From the NCBI RefSeq assembly GCF_008014645.1, contig NZ_VOWY01000002.1, positions 124,001-188,000 of the forward strand: a DNA stretch of 64,000 bases. Reading direction: 5' to 3'. A model generated the notes under the pieces. The model was not told the origin of the DNA and searched no databases. It saw only the letters and a list, made by a program, of their open reading frames with translations. Below are positions 37,157 through 45,275 of the stretch, in pieces. A program made the translations under genes and the position numbers. Each line of letters starts with the position of its first letter. Positions within the stretch are counted from its first letter, which is position 1. Source of the stretch: Collinsella sp. BA40 (lineage in GTDB: Bacteria; Actinomycetota; Coriobacteriia; Coriobacteriales; Coriobacteriaceae).

Positions 37157-38508
37157 GCGCGTCCCGCTTCGTCGGCGGCCCGTGCCGCCGCGATCTGCTG
37201 CGCGGCGGAGTCGTCGAACATCTTTCTCTCGCAGGGCGGTAGCATCGCGCGCAGGCGGTCGCGCTCGGTATTCATGCCGATGAACACCTGTCGCATCATA
37301 GCCAATACCAGGTATCGCCCCTTGCGGGTGAGCGTGAGCTCGTCGGCGTTGTTCGTCGCGAACGCGCCGTTCGCCGCGAGGTAGCCATACTCCATGGGCA
37401 GGTCGTATTGGATGTAGCGGCCGAAATCGCGCTTCCACGCGCGGTTGTCGAGGCGCAGGCCAAACAGCTCGCGGCCCATGCGGTAGCGCTTCTCGTTGGC
37501 GGGTCCCATGTCGATGCGGGCGGTAACGCTCGTCGCGTGTTCCCCGACGCGCCGGCAATAGCCCGCCAGGGAGGAGTCGTTGGCAAAGATCTGGTCTCCT
37601 AGGAAGGAGTACCCGCCGCATCCCGCGGCCACGTATTCGCCGTAATCGACCACGTATTCATCGATCATGGCTTGTTTATCCTGGGCGAATGTATAGACGT
37701 CCGAGGCGTGGAAGCCCGCGCCGCCCGCTGCCGTGTCGGCCGTCATGGCATCGAAGATGGCATGGTAGAGGCGCTGCTCGCGTGCGGGGTCGACCTTGCC
37801 GTGGAAGCACGTCTCCATGAGGCGCTCGCTGCCGGGCGAGGTCATGAGCGGGTAATACGTGATCTGGTTGGCGCCCGTGGTGCGGAAGGTCTCGATGTCC
37901 CGCAAGACCATTTCCTCGGTCTGTCCGGGGAAGTTGAAGATCATATCCACGTTGAAGGTACCGAACATATCGTGCGTATTCTGGATGCGCTCGACGATCT
38001 GCTCGGCGCTGCCGTTTTTTCCATAGCGATCCATGCGCTTGAGCAGCGTGTTGTCGAAGCTCTGCACGCCCACGGAGAGTCGCTGAACCATAGCGGAGAG
38101 GCGCTCGAGCCGCGTGCGGTCCAAGTGCGGAGGATTGGTCTCGCATGACACCTCGCGGATGCTGGGGAACAGCTCTCGCATGTAGTCGATGGTGCGCTCG
38201 AGTTCGTCCATGAGGATGGTGGGCGTGCCGCCGCCTATATAGGCGGCGGGTGGTTGGTAGCCCAGGTCGCGGATCATGGCGAGTTCGCGATGGAGTGCCT
38301 GGAAGTACCTGCGCGCGGCGTCCTCGCGAAGCGGGAAGCGGGTGAAAGAGCAGTAGGGGCACAGCACGTCGCAAAACGGGATGTGGACGTAGAGCAGGTG
38401 CGCGTGGCCGGGGTTCGGCGCGGGAAGCGTGCCGGGGGCGTTTGTGGAGCGGAGCAGCTTGCGGGCACCGGCGCCAACGGTTGCGGAGAGGAGTCGTTCG
38501 GAAAGCAT
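37153..38508 (-). CDS. HemW/HemN-like radical SAM protein
   Basis: The roughly 451-residue protein has YVHIPFCDVLCPYCSF, giving a CxxxCxxC radical SAM motif (C46, C50, C53), then AAYIGGGTPTIL, SCETNPPHL, RLSVGVQSFDNTLLKRMDRYG and FNVDMIFNFPGQTEE, all typical of the coproporphyrinogen oxidase/HemW family. HemW proteins are haem chaperones, true HemN makes protoporphyrinogen. Which applies here cannot be decided. ATG 38508 has GGAGG 4-5 nt upstream; extending the frame to 38874 adds 122 Arg/Pro-rich residues without family resemblance. A haem-related role would fit the nearby cytochrome gene, but that is inference. Confidence 0.82.
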   Translation of the reverse strand: MLSERLLSATVGAGARKLLRSTNAPGTLPAPNPGHAHLLYVHIPFCDVLCPYCSFTRFPLREDAARRYFQALHRELAMIRDLGYQPPAAYIGGGTPTILMDELERTIDYMRELFPSIREVSCETNPPHLDRTRLERLSAMVQRLSVGVQSFDNTLLKRMDRYGKNGSAEQIVERIQNTHDMFGTFNVDMIFNFPGQTEEMVLRDIETFRTTGANQITYYPLMTSPGSERLMETCFHGKVDPAREQRLYHAIFDAMTADTAAGGAGFHASDVYTFAQDKQAMIDEYVVDYGEYVAAGCGGYSFLGDQIFANDSSLAGYCRRVGEHATSVTARIDMGPANEKRYRMGRELFGLRLDNRAWKRDFGRYIQYDLPMEYGYLAANGAFATNNADELTLTRKGRYLVLAMMRQVFIGMNTERDRLRAMLPPCERKMFDDSAAQQIAAARAADEAGRA

Positions 38509-39055
38509 GGGACCTCCGGTTGGGTGACGGCCGCCTCCCTTCTCCCATGCCGTGCGGATGGGCGGGGAGGGGCAGGGCGAAGGGCGCGGCGTCGGCTTGG
38601 GAGCCGATGCGCCCGTGCGTACTGGTGGCCCATTGTGCGCCCCGCGCGGCGTTTCGTCCGTACCAGATGATCCTCTCGCGCCGTCCGAGCCGACGCTTCG
38701 CGCGCGGCGTGCCGTCGAACGGCGCCCGTCCTTATCCGAAGGGTGCGGAAAGGCTGCGGCGTATGGTGTTTTTGCGCGGCGCTCTGCCTTGATAAAGCGT
38801 TTGCTGTTGCTTTGCGCGTGCGTGCTACCAAAAGATAACCGCAGGTAGAGGGGGTACCCTATAACAGGTGACACGATTTTTACCTATCTGGCGCCCGCCG
38901 AACGGATTACCCCGAAAGCAGGTGAGCCCCTTGTGCGTCCGTCATGCACAATACAACCTGATGAGTCCTGTCCATAACGCCTGTGGTACGGATTCAAGGA
39001 TATGGCGCGGGCGTCGTCCCGGACGTTCCGCGTGAAGTAGTAAAGGGAGGGAACT
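38509..39055. other. Divergent regulatory gap before the AOR operon
   Basis: These 547 bp separate the HemW-like gene from the Fe-S/AOR operon. No gene is convincing. The left half is GC-rich, and the right half holds a TACCCTATAAC stretch (near 38855) and an RBS (GGGAGG) just before the Fe-S gene. The length suggests a long leader or regulatory region for the operon; no known riboswitch was recognised. Confidence 0.5.
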
Positions 39056-39778
39056 ATGAAAGAGAACACCGCTTTGGAGCAGGTTGGCTCCGGCGCGGAT
39101 CGCCTCGACTCCTTCTTCACCCGTCGTGGGTTCGTGAAGGTTTCGGGCGCATTCGTGGCGAGCATGGTGGCGCTCGGTCTCCTGCCGGACACCGCTGCTG
39201 CGGCTCCCACGAGCTCGAAGGGAAAGGTCGATTATTACGCGACCCCGTCCCACGTGCTCAAGGTGAACCGCGCCCGCTGCACCGGTTGCCAGCGCTGCGA
39301 GATGAGCTGCACGCTCCTCAACGACGGCGTGTCCCAGCCGGCCGCTGCGCGCATCCATGTGCACGACGGCTACCAGTACGGTAAGGAGCTCGGCTCCGGC
39401 GACGGCATCTTCTATTCGTGCGAGTGGAACGTGCGCGCCTGCCACATGTGCAAGACCGCGCTGTGCCAGACCGCGTGCCCCCAGGGCGCCATCGTCACCG
39501 ATGACAACGGCGTGCGTCGCGTGGACGCCGAGAAGTGCGTCGGCTGCGGCACCTGCGTCGCCGCCTGCCCCTATCACATGCCCGTGGTGAACACCGTTAC
39601 CGGCAAGTCTTCCAAATGCATCGCGTGCGGCCGCTGCGCCGAGCAGTGCCCCAACGGCGCGATCGAGCTCATCGAGTGGGAGGACGTGAGCCACTCCTCC
39701 GGCCCCACCAAGCAGGAGCACCCCTGGCCGCTCGTCTCCGAGCAGCAGGACTTTGTTGCCGGTGGCAAGATCGCTTAA
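39056..39778 (+). CDS. TAT-exported four-cluster ferredoxin-type protein
   Basis: The 240-residue protein has a twin-arginine signal (FFTRRGFVKVSG, R23-R24, followed by a hydrophobic stretch and AAAAP) and four cysteine groups: CTGCQRCEMSC, CHMCKTALCQTACP, CVGCGTCVAACP and CIACGRCAEQCP. This is the HycB/DmsB-like electron-transfer subunit layout with four [4Fe-4S] clusters. It is translated first in an operon with an AOR-family enzyme 15 bp later, so it probably carries that enzyme's electrons. A TAT signal on this subunit is notable, because AOR enzymes and their ferredoxin partners are usually cytoplasmic. Confidence 0.9.
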   Translation: MKENTALEQVGSGADRLDSFFTRRGFVKVSGAFVASMVALGLLPDTAAAAPTSSKGKVDYYATPSHVLKVNRARCTGCQRCEMSCTLLNDGVSQPAAARIHVHDGYQYGKELGSGDGIFYSCEWNVRACHMCKTALCQTACPQGAIVTDDNGVRRVDAEKCVGCGTCVAACPYHMPVVNTVTGKSSKCIACGRCAEQCPNGAIELIEWEDVSHSSGPTKQEHPWPLVSEQQDFVAGGKIA

Positions 39779-39793
39779 GAATAGGAGAAGTAA

Positions 39794-42046
39794 ATGGCTG
39801 AAACCTCTTACGGTTGGGCTGGCTGGATCGCCCGCGTCAACCTTACGAGCGGTGAGATCACCGAAGAGTCCGATGTCGAGATGCAGAAGGACTACATCGG
39901 CGGCATGGGCTTTGCAAACAAGATCATGTACGACGAGGTCCCCGCAGGCGTGAAGTGGATGGACGAGGAGAACAAGGCCGTTCTCGCCGTCGGTCCCCTG
40001 ACCGGTTCCGGCGTGCCGCTGGCCGGTCGCTCCACCTGGTCCACGCTGTCCACCTTCACCAAGGACCACCTGGTTGTCGACTGCCACTGCGGCGGCCAGC
40101 TGGGCGCCACCCTCAAGTATTCCGGCCACGACGGCTTGATCATCGAGGGCAAGTCCGACAAGCCGGTCTACATCCTCATCGAGGACGATAAGATCTCCAT
40201 CGAGGACGCCTCCGCGCTGTGGGGCAAGGGTGCGCGCGAGGTCAACGAGGCCCTGTGCAAGAAGCACGGCCTCGAGTGCTGCGTGGCCACCATCGGCCCC
40301 GCCGGCGAGAACATGCTGCCCTACGCCTGCGTTATGAACAGCCGCTCGCACTCCGCGGGCGCCGGCCTGGGCGCCGTCCTGGGCTCCAAGAAGTGCAAGG
40401 CCGTCGTCGTCAAGGGCACCAAGGCTTGCAACGTGGCCGACCCGCAGATGGTCGCCGACCTGTCCGATTACATGATCGCCCAGGTCCTGGGCTCCAACAA
40501 CAACCATGTCGTGCCGAGCACCCAGCAGTCCTGGGCCGAGTACTACGACAAGGGTTCCCGTTGGACCGCTCGCAAGGGTCTGTACTGGGCGGCTGCCGAG
40601 GGCGGCCCCATCGAGACCGGCGAGCCCAAGCCCTTCGAGCCCAACACCATGGGCTACCGCTGCATGAAGTCCACCAAGGACCTCGGTCCCGCGGCCGAGA
40701 AGTACACCGTGAAGATGGCCGGCTGCCACGGTTGCCCCGTGCGCTGCTATGCCCAGGTGAAGGTGCCGCAGGTCCAGCAGGCCACCGGCTACGAGTCCTC
40801 GGGCAACACCTGCGTCCCCAACTTCCCCTTCACCGCCTACATGCAGCCCATGTGGCAGGTGCCGGGCATCCAGGAGGGCGAGAACAAGACGCTTACCGAT
40901 CTGTCCGTCTTCTATAACCAGCTCATCTCGGTGACCGTGGACGACCTGGGCCTGTGGTGCAACTACGCCCAGCTCTACCGCGACCTGGCTTGGACCTACA
41001 AGGAGGGCCTGCTCGCCCAGCACTGCACCCCCGAGCAGATGGCCGAGTACAACTTCGACGCCATCTTCGCGGGCGACCCCACCTCGTTCATCAAGATCTT
41101 CCTCGACATCGCCTCCAACGACACCGAGAACAAGCCCATCTCCTGGCTTGGCCACGGTCCGTACGTGTGGACCGATGCCGACCACTGGAACCGTCCCGAC
41201 TGGTTCGATAACAAGGCGTCCAAGCTCATCAACTATCGCGGCTGGCCGGTCCACCATTCCATCGAGTGCTTCGCGCAGGTGGGCGGTCTGTACAACATGG
41301 TGTTCAACCGCGACAACATGATCCACTCCGCCGTCAACCTGCAGGGCTGCGGCCTGCCCATCGAGCTTAAGAAGCAGATGGCTGCCGAGATGTTCGGCGG
41401 CGAGGACGCCATGGATCCGGACAAGAACTACACCCCCATCAACGAGCACAAGATCGAGTTCGCCTGGTGGAGCATCGTCACCGACGTTCTGCACGACTCC
41501 CTGTGCCTGTGCAACTGGGTGTGGCCCATGGCCATGGCACCGGCCAAGGAGCGCAGCTACCGCGGCGACCTGGACCTCGAGGCCCAGTTCTACACCGCGG
41601 TCACCGGCCAGAAGGTGACCATCGACGACCTGTACAAGGCCGCCGAGCGCATCATGACCCTCCAGCGCGTCAACACCGTCCGCGGCATGACCGACAAGGA
41701 CGGCAAGATGGGCTGCAACGACATGCGCAACGTGCATGACGTCATCACCGAGTGGGTCTTCACGGAGGATCCCGACATCAAGCCCTTCACCCCGGGCACC
41801 GACAAGATGGAGCGCGAGGACTGGAAGAAGTCCCTCACCATGTTCTACAAGCGCTTCGGTTGGGACGAGAAGCTGGGCTGCCCCACCAAGCAGTGCCTGG
41901 CCGACCTGGGCCTGGAGCAGGAGTCCAAGGACCTCGAGGAGCTTGGCCTGCTGGTCGACGGCGGCGTTTCCTACGACGAGCGCACCCGTAAGTACGACGG
42001 CCTGCTGAAGAAGTACTGCGGCGACAACCCCGCGCTGAGCGCCTAA
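39794..42046 (+). CDS. Aldehyde ferredoxin oxidoreductase family enzyme
   Basis: AOR-family enzymes carry a tungsten (or molybdenum) bis-pyranopterin and one [4Fe-4S] cluster and oxidise aldehydes to acids, or do related reactions. The 750-residue protein has N-terminal TSGEITEESDV...YIGGMGFANKIMYDEV, GPLTGSGVPLAGRSTWST, HCGGQLGATLKYSGHDGLII and IGPAGENMLPYACVMN, as well as the cluster motif AGCHGCPVRCYAQV with a later Cys in SLCLCNWVW. Length is longer than the roughly 600-residue classic AOR. No signal peptide is present. It lies between a TAT Fe-S subunit and an anchored multihaem cytochrome. The substrate is unknown. Confidence 0.9.
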   Translation: MAETSYGWAGWIARVNLTSGEITEESDVEMQKDYIGGMGFANKIMYDEVPAGVKWMDEENKAVLAVGPLTGSGVPLAGRSTWSTLSTFTKDHLVVDCHCGGQLGATLKYSGHDGLIIEGKSDKPVYILIEDDKISIEDASALWGKGAREVNEALCKKHGLECCVATIGPAGENMLPYACVMNSRSHSAGAGLGAVLGSKKCKAVVVKGTKACNVADPQMVADLSDYMIAQVLGSNNNHVVPSTQQSWAEYYDKGSRWTARKGLYWAAAEGGPIETGEPKPFEPNTMGYRCMKSTKDLGPAAEKYTVKMAGCHGCPVRCYAQVKVPQVQQATGYESSGNTCVPNFPFTAYMQPMWQVPGIQEGENKTLTDLSVFYNQLISVTVDDLGLWCNYAQLYRDLAWTYKEGLLAQHCTPEQMAEYNFDAIFAGDPTSFIKIFLDIASNDTENKPISWLGHGPYVWTDADHWNRPDWFDNKASKLINYRGWPVHHSIECFAQVGGLYNMVFNRDNMIHSAVNLQGCGLPIELKKQMAAEMFGGEDAMDPDKNYTPINEHKIEFAWWSIVTDVLHDSLCLCNWVWPMAMAPAKERSYRGDLDLEAQFYTAVTGQKVTIDDLYKAAERIMTLQRVNTVRGMTDKDGKMGCNDMRNVHDVITEWVFTEDPDIKPFTPGTDKMEREDWKKSLTMFYKRFGWDEKLGCPTKQCLADLGLEQESKDLEELGLLVDGGVSYDERTRKYDGLLKKYCGDNPALSA

Positions 42047-42068
42047 GTGGTCTCGAAAGGAGAAAACA

Positions 42069-42749
42069 ATGGCTGACGAGATCAAGGAGAGCACGGAGGC
42101 TACCGAGTCCGCCGCTCCCAAGAAGAAGAAATTCGATTGGAAGGGCAAGCGCCTTCCGATCGTCATCGCTGCCGTGGTCGTTGTGACCGTGCTCGGCGTT
42201 GCCGGCTGGGCCTGGCATGCGACCCCCGAGTTCTGCGATGCCGTGTGCCACAGCACCATGGGCAAGTACTACAAGTCCTACACCCAGGACACCACGTCGC
42301 TCGCCTACAAGCACCGCGGTACGACCAATAACCAGTGCCTGGGCTGCCATGAGGCAACCCTGCCCCAGATGATGCACGAGGTCCAGGTCCAGCTGTCCGG
42401 CGACTATCCGCAGCCGTTCGACAAGGTCACCTTCTCGAACGACTTCTGCCTGCAGAGCGGTTGCCACCTGGGCGCTGGCGTGATGCCGGGCGCGACGGAG
42501 TCCTCTACCAAGGACTTCCCGTTCGACCCGCATAGCGACTACCACGGCGTGCAGCAGTGCAACTCCTGCCACCTCATGCACGACGAGCCCGTCTTCACCT
42601 GCGCTTCCTGCCACCAGGTAGGCGCCTGGGAGGGCGAGGGCGGCATCCCCGAGGGCTGGGTCATGGAAGACCTGGGCAACGGCAAGACCGGTGCCGTTCC
42701 CGAGGGTTGGGCTACCCCCTTCACCTTCGAGGCCTCTTCCGGCAAGTAA
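42069..42749 (+). CDS. Membrane-anchored multihaem cytochrome c, five haem motifs
   Basis: The 226-residue protein has a basic N-terminus, one membrane anchor (LPIVIAAVVVVTVLGVAGWAW, about 29-49) and an exported domain. Haem-binding motifs are FCDAVCH (CX3CH, near residue 56), CLGCH, FCLQSGCH (CX4CH), CNSCH and CASCH, so five haems are possible, two at non-standard spacings. The first motif with downstream Met (CHSTM) resembles NapC/NrfH quinol dehydrogenases. It is last in the AOR operon (22 bp after AOR) and is probably the electron route between the Fe-S/AOR module and the quinone pool or an outer partner. Followed by a strong terminator. Confidence 0.88.
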   Translation: MADEIKESTEATESAAPKKKKFDWKGKRLPIVIAAVVVVTVLGVAGWAWHATPEFCDAVCHSTMGKYYKSYTQDTTSLAYKHRGTTNNQCLGCHEATLPQMMHEVQVQLSGDYPQPFDKVTFSNDFCLQSGCHLGAGVMPGATESSTKDFPFDPHSDYHGVQQCNSCHLMHDEPVFTCASCHQVGAWEGEGGIPEGWVMEDLGNGKTGAVPEGWATPFTFEASSGK

Positions 42750-42791
42750 GGTATCGGGTCCCGATACGGCGCGTACGCGCGATCGAACCAT

Positions 42792-42826
42792 GGACGGTCC
42801 TCCGCAGTGGAGGGCCGTCCTTTTAT
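42792..42826 (+). terminator. Rho-independent terminator of the AOR operon
   Basis: GGACGGTCCTCC, a GCAGT loop and GGAGGGCCGTCC (one weak pair) are followed by TTTTAT. Confidence 0.85.
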
Positions 42827-42942
42827 ATATGGTGCGAACGCGTGCCGGCGGCACGTGTACGCCTTCGTGGAAGATTGATGCCGGGTTGTGCGGACGCGTA
42901 GGCCGCGGGGATAATGGCAGGGACCGAACAAGGAGGTTTTAG

Positions 42943-43203
42943 ATGATCACGTACGATTACAAGCCGCGCGGCGTGTGCGCACGCGCCATCCATGTCGAGC
43001 TTTCCGACGACGGTTCCACGGTGGAGAACGTGTTGTTCGAAGGCGGTTGCAACGGCAACCTCAAGGCCATTTCCAAGCTCGTGCACGGCATGCCCACCGA
43101 CCGCGTGGTTGAGCTGCTGCAGGGTAATACCTGCGGTCCGCGTTTCACATCCTGCGCCGACCAGCTCACCATCGCCCTGCGCGCGGCTGCGGCGGAAGCG
43201 TAG
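42943..43203 (+). CDS. TSCPD-domain protein
   Basis: The 86-residue protein matches the small TSCPD family: GVCARAIHVELSDDGSTVENV, FEGGCNGNLKAISKLVHGM, and NTCGPRFTSCADQLTIAL with the namesake TSC-D motif. The domain is related to the C-terminus of some ribonucleotide reductases, but the role of the stand-alone form is unknown. RBS GGAGG lies 8 nt before the ATG. The next gene starts 5 bp after its stop. Confidence 0.85.
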   Translation: MITYDYKPRGVCARAIHVELSDDGSTVENVLFEGGCNGNLKAISKLVHGMPTDRVVELLQGNTCGPRFTSCADQLTIALRAAAAEA

Positions 43204-43208
43204 CGGCC

Positions 43209-44423
43209 ATGGCGTGGTGCGATCGCGGGCACAAGGGTATAACGCGCCGCGGCTTCGCGTTGGGGGCGGCTGCAGCGGGCACCGCCGCCGCGGTGTTGAG
43301 CGGTTGCGGGTCCGAGGGCAAGAAGGTCAAGCCCACTTCGGGCGAGCCGCAGGTCGTCGAGGACTCCTCGCAGATCATCGACGCGCTCGAGGAGTTCGAG
43401 GGCAAGGACACGGGCCTCAATCCCGTGAAGATATGGAACCTGCCGCTCGGTACGGTGTTGTTCCACAGCGATGGCTCCTGGGCCGCGGCCATGATGGCAC
43501 CCGAGTCCGCCCAGCACGTCAATACGCTGGGCGCGCTTTCGGTGATCGACGGCTCGCTCGTTACGCTCAAGGAGGATCCCACGCTGGGGCGCACGTACGG
43601 CTTCTTCGACGTTCGCTGCGGTTCCGGGGTGTACGCATGGATCGAGATCGACTACGCCACACGTATCTGGGTTCTGCTTGCCCAGCAGTTTAGCGGCGGG
43701 GCGCTGTCGGGTGAGCCGGTCCAGCTCGATACCGGTGACAAGAATTGGGAACCTCCGCTCTTCACCTGCACCGGCCCCACGGTGATATGGCAGAAGATGC
43801 CGCTTGCTTCCGGCGACCGCCGCTCGTCCGATTCGCATTGCTATCGCTGGTCGGTGGGGGATGCGAAGGAAACCGAGGTGTGGAGGTCCACCGGCCGCTT
43901 CGCCACGCCCCCGCGCGTTTCGAATGGGATCCTCACCATCACGCCGCGCGTGCGGAACGAAGAGGGTACATACTACGGCCTTACCGCGGTCGACCTGCAG
44001 AGCCCGAACAACACCAAGCTCGACCAGCTGGTGCTGCCTGCATCCGTGAGGCCCTTTGAAGCGGTGTACACGGGCGAGGTCTTCGCCTTCTCCATCGAGG
44101 CGTCGTACGATTCCGCCGGCAGCCTGGGCAAGATGGGTACGTTCGTGGGGCGCGAGGGCGGTCCGTACGTGTACTTCAGCCGCGAGCCCGCCGCGCAGAT
44201 CGCCTACAGCGGCACGAGGTATCTCGTAAAGACGCAGTCGGCGCATTACATGTTCGACCCCGCCAACCAGCTGCTCGACTCGATCTCGTCGCCCGACCGC
44301 TCGCTGGGCTTCGGCGACTATCCGGCGAGCGAGGGCAGCGTGAGCACCTTCGTGACCTATGCCACCGTGCGCGATGCCAAGGGCATCCCTTCGGGCGTGG
44401 TGGCCCGCACGTTCGAGCTCTAG
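43209..44423 (+). CDS. TAT-exported lipoprotein of unknown function
   Basis: The 404-residue protein starts with a twin-arginine signal (GITRRGFALGAAAAG) and a lipobox VLSGC (C33), so it is probably exported folded and lipid-anchored. The remainder is beta-rich with repeated W/G patterns (YAWIEIDYATRIWVLL, YYGLTAVDLQSPNNTKL, TFVGREGGPYVYFSREP), consistent with a beta-propeller-like or lyase-less solute-binding fold. I recognise no catalytic motif. Start ATG 43209 is 5 bp after the TSCPD stop, so the two are cotranscribed. Confidence 0.75.
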   Translation: MAWCDRGHKGITRRGFALGAAAAGTAAAVLSGCGSEGKKVKPTSGEPQVVEDSSQIIDALEEFEGKDTGLNPVKIWNLPLGTVLFHSDGSWAAAMMAPESAQHVNTLGALSVIDGSLVTLKEDPTLGRTYGFFDVRCGSGVYAWIEIDYATRIWVLLAQQFSGGALSGEPVQLDTGDKNWEPPLFTCTGPTVIWQKMPLASGDRRSSDSHCYRWSVGDAKETEVWRSTGRFATPPRVSNGILTITPRVRNEEGTYYGLTAVDLQSPNNTKLDQLVLPASVRPFEAVYTGEVFAFSIEASYDSAGSLGKMGTFVGREGGPYVYFSREPAAQIAYSGTRYLVKTQSAHYMFDPANQLLDSISSPDRSLGFGDYPASEGSVSTFVTYATVRDAKGIPSGVVARTFEL

Positions 44424-44465
44424 CGAATCCTGCGGTTCCGTGAACGCACGGCGTTTGCGGGACCG

Positions 44466-45095
44466 CTATGCGTTGTGGGCACCGTCGCGGCCCGCCAGGC
44501 GCTCGTTGGCGCGTTCGATGATGAGCTGTTGGACGCCCTCGGCGCATGGCGTCGGCGGTTCGGGGTCGTCGCGGTAGGCCGCCAGCGGTTTTTCGAGCCA
44601 CTGAATGGACAGCCAGCGACCAAACTTGCTTGCGCACGAGCGGTGCTCGCCCACCACGCGATAGCCATGGCGACGGTGGAAGGCGATGGAGCCGGTGTTC
44701 TCGGAGCAGATGCAGGCTTCGCTCGTAACGATGCCGCCAGCGCGCATGATATCTTCCAGGCAGGACAGCAGCTCCGCGCCAACGCCGTGGCCCGTGCAAT
44801 CGTCTGACAGATAAATCGATGTTTCGGCCGACCATTGGTAGGCCGCACGGTGGCCGAACGCGCCGTAGGTGGCAAAGCCGACGATGCGCCGGTCGTCGCT
44901 GTGGACGCCCGCGCCGCCCGCTTCCACCACCAGGTAGGTGGTCGATGCGAGGCCATGGGCGATACGCTGCGCGTAGTCGTCGACGCTGGGGACTGCGAGC
45001 TCGAAGCTCACCGTGGTGTCGCGCACGTAGGGCGCGTAGACGTCGAGAACCTGCGCGGCATCGCCGGGGCGCGCCAGCCGAATGCGAAAAGTCAC
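44466..45095 (-). CDS. GNAT acetyltransferase (phosphinothricin acetyltransferase-like)
   Basis: The 209-residue protein (start GTG 45095 with GGAGG upstream) has the GNAT layout: an N-terminal IRLARPGDAAQVLDVYAPYV, then VSFELAVPSVDDYAQRI, SIYLSDDCTGHGVGAELLSC with the acetyl-CoA-binding GHGVG loop, and SENTGSIAFHRRHGYRVVGE. This matches the PAT/MddA branch. The substrate (amino acid analogue or methionine-type compound) is not determined. An in-frame start at 45134 is less likely. It is divergent from the response regulator gene. Confidence 0.82.
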   Translation of the reverse strand: MTFRIRLARPGDAAQVLDVYAPYVRDTTVSFELAVPSVDDYAQRIAHGLASTTYLVVEAGGAGVHSDDRRIVGFATYGAFGHRAAYQWSAETSIYLSDDCTGHGVGAELLSCLEDIMRAGGIVTSEACICSENTGSIAFHRRHGYRVVGEHRSCASKFGRWLSIQWLEKPLAAYRDDPEPPTPCAEGVQQLIIERANERLAGRDGAHNA

Positions 45096-45214
45096 GGCGA
45101 CCTCCAGGTGAAAGAGAAAAAAGGAGTTGGGCATAATAGGAACCTAAGGGCAGGATAACCGTATTCTGCCTCATGCGGAGCACATTCCAACCGCTGGGGT
45201 TCTCCGTTAGCAAG

Positions 45215-45235
45215 TTTAGCGCCCGCTGCGCTAAA
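45215..45235. promoter_or_regulatory. Inverted repeat upstream of the two-component system
   Basis: TTTAGCGC and GCGCTAAA flank a 5-bp CCGCT spacer, 41 bp before the response regulator start (45276). This is a typical operator layout; autoregulation by the response regulator is possible. Confidence 0.55.
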
Positions 45236-45275
45236 ATGGACAGGTTATGTGATTTATAGATTAGGAGGCCTCGCT

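Noticed and set aside
38509-38874. N-terminal extension of the HemW-like protein
   Set aside because: The extra 122 residues are Arg/Pro-rich with no family resemblance, while ATG 38508 has a GGAGG site.
38509-39055. Riboswitch (Moco, cobalamin or TPP) before the AOR operon
   Set aside because: I looked for their conserved cores and did not find them; the gap is left as unassigned regulatory DNA.
38942-42265. 1107-residue open frame antisense to the Fe-S and AOR genes
   Set aside because: It mirrors strongly C-ending codons of two genes with clear family motifs; its own translation is Val/Gly/His-rich without domains or an RBS.
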